Position numbers and translations under genes: made by a program | Notes under the pieces: generated by a model | Seen by the model: the letters and a program-made list of their open reading frames with translations, nothing else | Told to the model about the DNA's origin: nothing | The model's database searches: none | DNA from: UBA8904 sp035448625 | GTDB taxonomy: Bacteria; Desulfobacterota; Syntrophia; Syntrophales; Smithellaceae | Assembly (NCBI GenBank): GCA_035448625.1 | Contig: DAOTJI010000018.1 | Location: 1 to 38,210, forward strand | Length of the DNA: 38,210 bases | Direction of reading: 5' to 3' | Shown here: positions 34,269 to 38,210 of the stretch, in pieces | Numbering within the stretch: the stretch's first letter is position 1 | How the letters are laid out: the number at the start of each line of letters is the position of its first letter

Positions 34269-35870
34269 TCAGCAGACGGACGCTTCCAGCTCTTTTACGG
34301 CCAGATCCTGGTAGGCATGGGTGAATTTGTGACAGAAGGCGTCCCAGCGGCGGCAGACATCGATCGTGGCCTCATCCATTCCAAACAGGTGCGGATGCGC
34401 AACCAGCGCCTTGATTTCTTCCGCCATTTCCTGAACCTGCGCCGGCTCCAGTCCCTGAAGAATTTCAGCGACGAATTCCTCCGGCTTGTACCAGCCCGCC
34501 GCCTTCTGAAGGTCGCGGTGGATCTGCGTTAAAAGAACGTTGCGGGGGCCTTCCCACAGTTCGTTAATGGCGGAATCGCGGTACAGGCGGGGCAGCGAGG
34601 AGAAATCCTCCATCACGCCGTGGCCGCCGAACAGCGACATGGCTTCGCGGATGACGTCGGTACAGTCCCAGGAAGCGGTGATCTTCTGCAGCATGATCAG
34701 TTCGCGGATGTTGAACCGGTGCCGGCGCGCGGGAAGAGGTTCGTCGACGCCCCGGCTGCCCTTGAGGCCGCCTTCGAGCTTCAGAAAATCGCGGTAAAGC
34801 TTGAAAGCGCCGGCGGTGGTCCGGCGGGTGGTTTGCCGGATTCTGTCCAGTTGGACGGTGACCAGAGGAAATTGATTCAACCGAAGCCCGAACGCATCCC
34901 GGAAGGAAATATATCTTTCCGCTTCCCGCACCGCCCGTGTCATGTAGGCCGCGGCGGAAAGCCCCACCGTCAGGCGTGAATAGGTGAGCACGATCCCCAC
35001 CACATTGGCCACGCCTTTGTCCAGCGGCCCTACGGGGTAGGCCACCGCGCCGTTGAAAGTGAGTTCGGCCGTCGTCAGCTCGCTCGTGCCCATCTTCCAT
35101 TTGATCCGGTCGATGGTGTATCCGTTGCGGATTTCCTTTTCCTTGTTGCCCGGAAGCCACGACGGCACGACAAACAGGGCCACCTTTTCCGAGCCGACCG
35201 GCTTGGCCGTCACCACGGCGTAATCCGCATGCGTGGCCGAGCAGAAGAATTTTGTTCCGTAGAGTTTCCAGGCGCCGTTATCCTTCACGGCTTCCAGAAC
35301 ATTGGACGGCACATCCGACCCGCCCTGGATTTCGGAGAGATACTGCGCGCCGATGGCGAAGTCGCCTGCGATGCCTTCCTTGCAGTGCCGGAGGATTTCT
35401 TTGGTCTCCGGCGAATCGGCGTATTGGTTGAGCAGTTCGACCAGGCCTTCCGTGCAGGTGACGGGGCAGCCGATGCAGGCCTCGCCGTTCTGGTAAATCA
35501 CGAACATTTTAATCAGCTTGACCCAGGGAGAGGTTTTTTCCGAAAAGAACGCTTCGGAAAAAATCTCCCTTTCCATGATTTCCGTGTCGTGCGGCCGCAC
35601 AATCCGGTCGATTCGGTTGTGATGGCCGTCGTAATGCAGCATGTAAGGGCGCTCCTCCGGCCTGGCGATCCGCTCGGCCATATCGCGCCACCGGAAAGAG
35701 GCTTTTTTAGAGACGGCTCGCGCTTCGGCATCCACCTCGCGCCAGAGGTCGCCGGTATAGTGGCGCACCACTTTCTGAATGAACGGGTCATCGGCATAGT
35801 AATCGACCGACTTCCGCCAGGACAGGAATTCATGGAAGCTATAGGGGTTGCTTCTATCCGAAAATGACAT
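34269..35870 (-). CDS. AidB-like acyl-CoA dehydrogenase family protein
   Basis: This 533-residue FAD-dependent protein belongs to the acyl-CoA dehydrogenase superfamily and looks closest to the long AidB/ACAD-like group. Blocks are YDGHHNRIDRI (80-90), SEIQGGSDVPSN (179-190; E. coli AidB has TEKQGGSDVMSN) and LYRDSAINELWEGPRN near the C-terminal end of the dehydrogenase core. A cysteine cluster, C132, C135 and C139, occurs in ACIGCPVTCTEG. It follows the acyl-CoA synthetase by ten bases, and its AGGAGG box abuts that gene's stop, so it is translationally coupled. That pairing suggests oxidation of an acyl-CoA made by its neighbour rather than a DNA-damage role. The substrate is unknown. Confidence 0.87.
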   Translation of the reverse strand: MSFSDRSNPYSFHEFLSWRKSVDYYADDPFIQKVVRHYTGDLWREVDAEARAVSKKASFRWRDMAERIARPEERPYMLHYDGHHNRIDRIVRPHDTEIMEREIFSEAFFSEKTSPWVKLIKMFVIYQNGEACIGCPVTCTEGLVELLNQYADSPETKEILRHCKEGIAGDFAIGAQYLSEIQGGSDVPSNVLEAVKDNGAWKLYGTKFFCSATHADYAVVTAKPVGSEKVALFVVPSWLPGNKEKEIRNGYTIDRIKWKMGTSELTTAELTFNGAVAYPVGPLDKGVANVVGIVLTYSRLTVGLSAAAYMTRAVREAERYISFRDAFGLRLNQFPLVTVQLDRIRQTTRRTTAGAFKLYRDFLKLEGGLKGSRGVDEPLPARRHRFNIRELIMLQKITASWDCTDVIREAMSLFGGHGVMEDFSSLPRLYRDSAINELWEGPRNVLLTQIHRDLQKAAGWYKPEEFVAEILQGLEPAQVQEMAEEIKALVAHPHLFGMDEATIDVCRRWDAFCHKFTHAYQDLAVKELEASVC

Positions 35871-35880
35871 AAGGACCTCC

Positions 35881-37389
35881 TCAGGTAAATTGTAAACGTA
35901 ATTCTTTTTTCAGGACTTTTCCCAGGGAATTTTTGGGAATCGCCTCGATAAACTTCACTTCCTTGATGCATTTGTAGGAAGCCAGATTCTTCTTGCAGTG
36001 GGCAATGATCTCTTCCGCCGTCAGCGCTGCATCCGGTTTCTTTACCACGAAGGCGACCGGAATCTCACCCCATTTGGCGTCGGGTTTTCCCACCACGGCT
36101 ACGTCGGCAATACCCGGATACTGAATCAGCACCTGCTCCAGTTCGGCGGGATAAATGTTTTCGCTACCGCTGATGATCATGTCTTTGAGACGATCCACCA
36201 CGTAGAGGAAGCCATCCGCATCTATTTTTCCCATGTCGCCGGAGCGGTAATAACCTTTTCCAACAACCGCCGTCGTTGCTTCCGGATTGTTCCAGTATCC
36301 CTTGAAAACCTGCGGGCCGAAGCAGCAGATTTCACCGACTTCGCCTGCCGGTAATTCCTCGTCGCTGTCCGGCCGCAGGATTTTGACCTGCCCGTGAAAA
36401 ACCGTCTTGCCGGCTGAGTTCGATTTATCGACGCCCATGTCGGGAATCCAGAAGGTCACCGCGCCCGAATATTCCGTAATGCCGTAAACCTGTTCGACCT
36501 TGATGCCCATCTTGTCATAGGTCTCAATCAGGCTCCGGGGCACGGCGGAGCCGCCGCAGACCACGTGCCTGAGGGCGGACAGATCCTTCTTGGCGATGTC
36601 CGGCGCGAAGAGCATGAATTGTAGCATGGCCGGAACGGACATCATGAAGTTGATTTTTTCTTCGGCGATGACATCCCAGATCCGGATCGGGTCAAAGGCG
36701 GGCAGGAAAAAGGTGGTGCACCCGCTGTGAATATTGCCGAAGATCGGCGCGAGCCCGCCGATATGAAAAAGCGGCGCTACGGATAGAAAACGGTATTTGC
36801 AGGACCAGTCGATGGTATGCGCAAGCCCCACGGAAGCCCAGAACAGATTGTCGTGCGTCAGCATGACGCCCTTGGGCCTGCCGGTGGTGCCGGAGGTGTA
36901 CATCAAAACCGCCGGATCGGGGCCGAAGCCGGCATAGGCCGGTTCGGCGGGTGATCCGCCGGCCAGGGCTTTTTCAAAATCATTGCCCTTGTTTCCTGGC
37001 TCGACGCACAGAAATGTTTTAACGGCCGTCTGTCCCTTCAAGGCTTCGGCGACCGGTGCGAACTCGGCATCGTAGAGCAGAAGCGCCGCTCCACTGTCCT
37101 GCAGAATATAGGCCAGCTCAGGAACCTGGAGACGCCAGTTGAGCATGAGCGTGATGACGCCGATTTTGGCCGCGCCGAACAGGGCCGTCGTAGCGTGCTC
37201 ATTGTTCTTGCACAGGACGGCGATGCGCTCGCCTGAGGGCAAACCGTTTTGCTTAAGATAGGCGCCGAAGCGGTTGGCTCGTTCATTGGCTTCACGGAAA
37301 TTGAAACGGTAATCGATCCCGGAGAAGGCTTCCAGCCCGGGGCTTAAGTATGCACGATTGAACAACATTTTTCCGATATTGATTTCCAT
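35881..37389 (-). CDS. AMP-forming acyl-CoA synthetase
   Basis: This 502-residue ligase of the ANL superfamily activates a carboxylic acid to its acyl-CoA through an acyl-adenylate. The P-loop-like YTSGTTGRPKG is at residues 164-174, the A5 motif YGITEYSG follows near 304-311, and YRSGDMG near 383-389. The catalytic lysine is K491 in SLGKVLKKE, in the mobile C-terminal domain. It is the promoter-proximal gene of a two-gene operon with the dehydrogenase. AGGAGG lies eight bases upstream of the ATG, behind a promoter with two overlapping operators. A medium- or long-chain fatty acid, or an aromatic or alicyclic acid, is a reasonable substrate; the sequence does not decide. Confidence 0.9.
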   Translation of the reverse strand: MEINIGKMLFNRAYLSPGLEAFSGIDYRFNFREANERANRFGAYLKQNGLPSGERIAVLCKNNEHATTALFGAAKIGVITLMLNWRLQVPELAYILQDSGAALLLYDAEFAPVAEALKGQTAVKTFLCVEPGNKGNDFEKALAGGSPAEPAYAGFGPDPAVLMYTSGTTGRPKGVMLTHDNLFWASVGLAHTIDWSCKYRFLSVAPLFHIGGLAPIFGNIHSGCTTFFLPAFDPIRIWDVIAEEKINFMMSVPAMLQFMLFAPDIAKKDLSALRHVVCGGSAVPRSLIETYDKMGIKVEQVYGITEYSGAVTFWIPDMGVDKSNSAGKTVFHGQVKILRPDSDEELPAGEVGEICCFGPQVFKGYWNNPEATTAVVGKGYYRSGDMGKIDADGFLYVVDRLKDMIISGSENIYPAELEQVLIQYPGIADVAVVGKPDAKWGEIPVAFVVKKPDAALTAEEIIAHCKKNLASYKCIKEVKFIEAIPKNSLGKVLKKELRLQFT

Positions 37390-37419
37390 AAACCTGACCT
37401 CCTGTTAGCGTAAGATAAG

Positions 37420-37432
37420 TAACCGGCGGTTA
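37420..37432. promoter_or_regulatory. Operator 1, probable TetR-family binding site
   Basis: TAACCGGCGGTTA is a perfect odd-centred palindrome (TAACCG, G, CGGTTA). It lies directly downstream of the -10 of the acyl-CoA synthetase promoter, covering the expected start of transcription. Its sequence matches operator 2 closely, giving a shared pattern WAACCRGYGGTTA. Confidence 0.75.
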
Positions 37433-37460
37433 TTCTACAAACCAGTGGTTACATTGTCAA
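37432..37460 (-). promoter_or_regulatory. Near-consensus promoter of the acyl-CoA synthetase operon
   Basis: On the minus strand, consensus TTGACA (37460-37455) and TAGAAT (37437-37432) are 17 bases apart, about 45 bases before the synthetase ATG. The 11 bases at 37440-37450 inside the spacer are operator 2. This is the strongest promoter in the window. It would be expected to fire unless repressed, which fits control by the adjacent TetR protein. Confidence 0.8.
37440..37450. promoter_or_regulatory. Operator 2, probable TetR-family binding site
   Basis: AACCAGTGGTT is a perfect odd-centred palindrome within the -35/-10 spacer. Its centre is 19 bases from that of operator 1, so two repressor dimers would lie on nearly the same side of the helix. 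One bound dimer here would block RNA polymerase. Confidence 0.75.
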
Positions 37461-37485
37461 GTTTATTTTTCGTTGGGGGTAAATA

Positions 37486-37502
37486 TATGATATATATTTT
37501 TT
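37486..37502 (+). promoter_or_regulatory. Candidate -10 and leaderless start of the TetR gene
   Basis: TATGAT at 37486-37491 (five of six matches to TATAAT) lies 11 bases before the ATG at 37503. Transcription would start at about 37498-37501, leaving almost no leader. The bases just before the ATG are T-rich with no purine ribosome binding site. No good -35 is seen at the right distance. Confidence 0.4.
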
Positions 37503-38120
37503 ATGAAACAAAGCAAAAAAAGTGGCAAAACATTTGCCCATGTTAAAAGCGAGGCCAAACAGGCCCGCCAGGCGGTCATCATCGAGGCGGCCGAGCGCGT
37601 GTTTGCCGTTAAACCGTTCAACAAGGTCAGCATCCGGGATATTGCCCGCGAGGCAGGCATCTCCCATGCCTCCATTTACCGGTATTTCCCGGATCAGCAA
37701 TCCCTGTTCGTGGAGGCCTTTCTACAGGGGGCCGGCGAAATCGGCGATACGCTTGCCAAATTGATTGAAAGTGCCGAAACACCGGAAATTCTGAAGATTA
37801 GCAATGTTTATGTGACCTACTTGATGGACAACGATCAGTATTTTCGCATGATGACGCATTTTATGCTGGATGGTTCACTATCGGCGGAAAAAATTGAAAA
37901 GCTCAACGCCGCCGAGCGGAGGATCTTCGACCAGTTTGACCGGATGTTTCAGAAGATGAAGAAGCCGGAACCCGTCAGGCCTCTGTCTCATGCCTTTTTT
38001 GCGGCCCTGAACGGCGTGCTGATCACCTTTCGGAACTATCCCGGACGATCCTCCAAGGCAGTCCGCCAGCATATGCTCAACATAGCCGGGGTGATCGCAA
38101 GGAACTTTGAGAAGAAATGA
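37503..38120 (+). CDS. TetR-family transcriptional regulator
   Basis: This 205-residue repressor has an N-terminal TetR helix-turn-helix (about 23-70), with VSIRDIAREAGISHASIYRY (42-61) as the recognition region, and an all-helical ligand-binding C-terminus. It is divergent from the acyl-CoA synthetase operon, with 113 bases between them. Two matching palindromes overlie that operon's promoter. The simplest reading is that it represses the operon until an acyl-CoA or related ligand binds, as other TetR-family fatty-acid regulators do. The lysine-rich first 20 residues are longer than usual. The ATG has no ribosome binding site. A crotonase-like gene follows 39 bases downstream on the same strand. 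Confidence 0.9.
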   Translation: MKQSKKSGKTFAHVKSEAKQARQAVIIEAAERVFAVKPFNKVSIRDIAREAGISHASIYRYFPDQQSLFVEAFLQGAGEIGDTLAKLIESAETPEILKISNVYVTYLMDNDQYFRMMTHFMLDGSLSAEKIEKLNAAERRIFDQFDRMFQKMKKPEPVRPLSHAFFAALNGVLITFRNYPGRSSKAVRQHMLNIAGVIARNFEKK

Positions 38121-38159
38121 AAATGACGTAAACAAAAAAACGGGTGCAATAAGGTAATG

Positions 38160-38210
38160 ATGAACGAACTGGTAACCCTATCCATCAAAGATCATATCGC
38201 GGACGTCCGC
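38160..38210 (+). CDS. Enoyl-CoA hydratase/isomerase-like gene, 5' end only
   Basis: The last 17 codons of the window read MNELVTLSIKDHIADVR, matching the first strand pair of crotonase-family proteins (typically followed by a LNRP block just beyond the edge). AAGG lies five bases before the ATG at 38160; an ATG at 38157 is the alternative. If correct, it would supply the hydration step after the acyl-CoA dehydrogenase. With 17 residues the family call is tentative, and no function beyond that can be given. Confidence 0.5.
   Translation, partial: MNELVTLSIKDHIADVR

Noticed and set aside
1..38210. CRISPR array, tRNA, rRNA, insertion sequence, prophage or toxin-antitoxin system
   Set aside because: No regularly spaced repeats, no tRNA-like cloverleaf in the gaps, no transposase or integrase, and no small paired genes were seen; nearly all sequence is taken up by recognisable housekeeping genes.

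Overview
The window reads as a chromosomal segment of an anaerobic Gram-negative bacterium. The closest match from gene content is Desulfobacterota/deltaproteobacteria, possibly the Syntrophales (Syntrophus/Smithella-like). This is an inference from the mix of lipid A Ara4N genes, a single-PDZ RseP, a short EF-Ts, a glutamate-synthase-small-subunit-like flavoprotein, an apparently non-discriminating AspRS, and an acyl-CoA synthetase/dehydrogenase locus under a TetR regulator. Nothing here names the species. Nearly all of the window is coding; the only gene-free stretch near 300 bases is the left edge, which holds two palindromic repeat elements.

Layout. (1) 306-6912, plus strand: a six-gene Ara4N operon, arnT-arnB-arnC-arnA(formyltransferase)-arnA(decarboxylase)-arnD, in which the usually fused ArnA is two separate genes overlapping by 4 bases. 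(2) 7078-11886: an M23 peptidase, secA and argJ. (3) 12066-14895: rpsB-tsf-pyrH-frr behind a structured leader, closed by a clear intrinsic terminator. (4) 15076-20567: uppS-cdsA-dxr-rseP-tsaB, ending with a secreted plant-type glutaminyl cyclase. (5) 20780-23410: adk, with a good sigma-70 promoter, and a UvrD/PcrA-type helicase.

(6) 23506-25412: a flavin-reductase-like protein and a divergent GltD-like Fe-S flavoprotein. (7) 25409-31014, minus strand: comEC-hisS-aspS, ending convergently on the GltD-like gene with overlapping stop codons. (8) 31120-34179, plus strand: a membrane PAS sensor kinase and a sigma-54 activator resembling PilS/PilR, divergent from comEC. (9) 34269-38210: a minus-strand acyl-CoA synthetase and AidB-like acyl-CoA dehydrogenase pair, a divergent TetR regulator, and the first codons of an enoyl-CoA hydratase-like gene.

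How the genes work together. The arn genes would build and attach 4-amino-4-deoxy-L-arabinose to lipid A, drawing on undecaprenyl phosphate, whose precursor is made by UppS. dxr, uppS, cdsA and rseP form an envelope-biogenesis run beside translation genes. The most informative regulatory region is 37390-37502. Two copies of a near-identical palindrome lie between the -35 and -10 and just past the -10 of a near-consensus promoter for the fatty-acyl operon, next to a TetR gene that itself lacks a ribosome binding site and may be leaderless. I found no CRISPR array, tRNA, rRNA, insertion sequence or prophage, and no convincing wholly new system. The best leads are regulatory and architectural.
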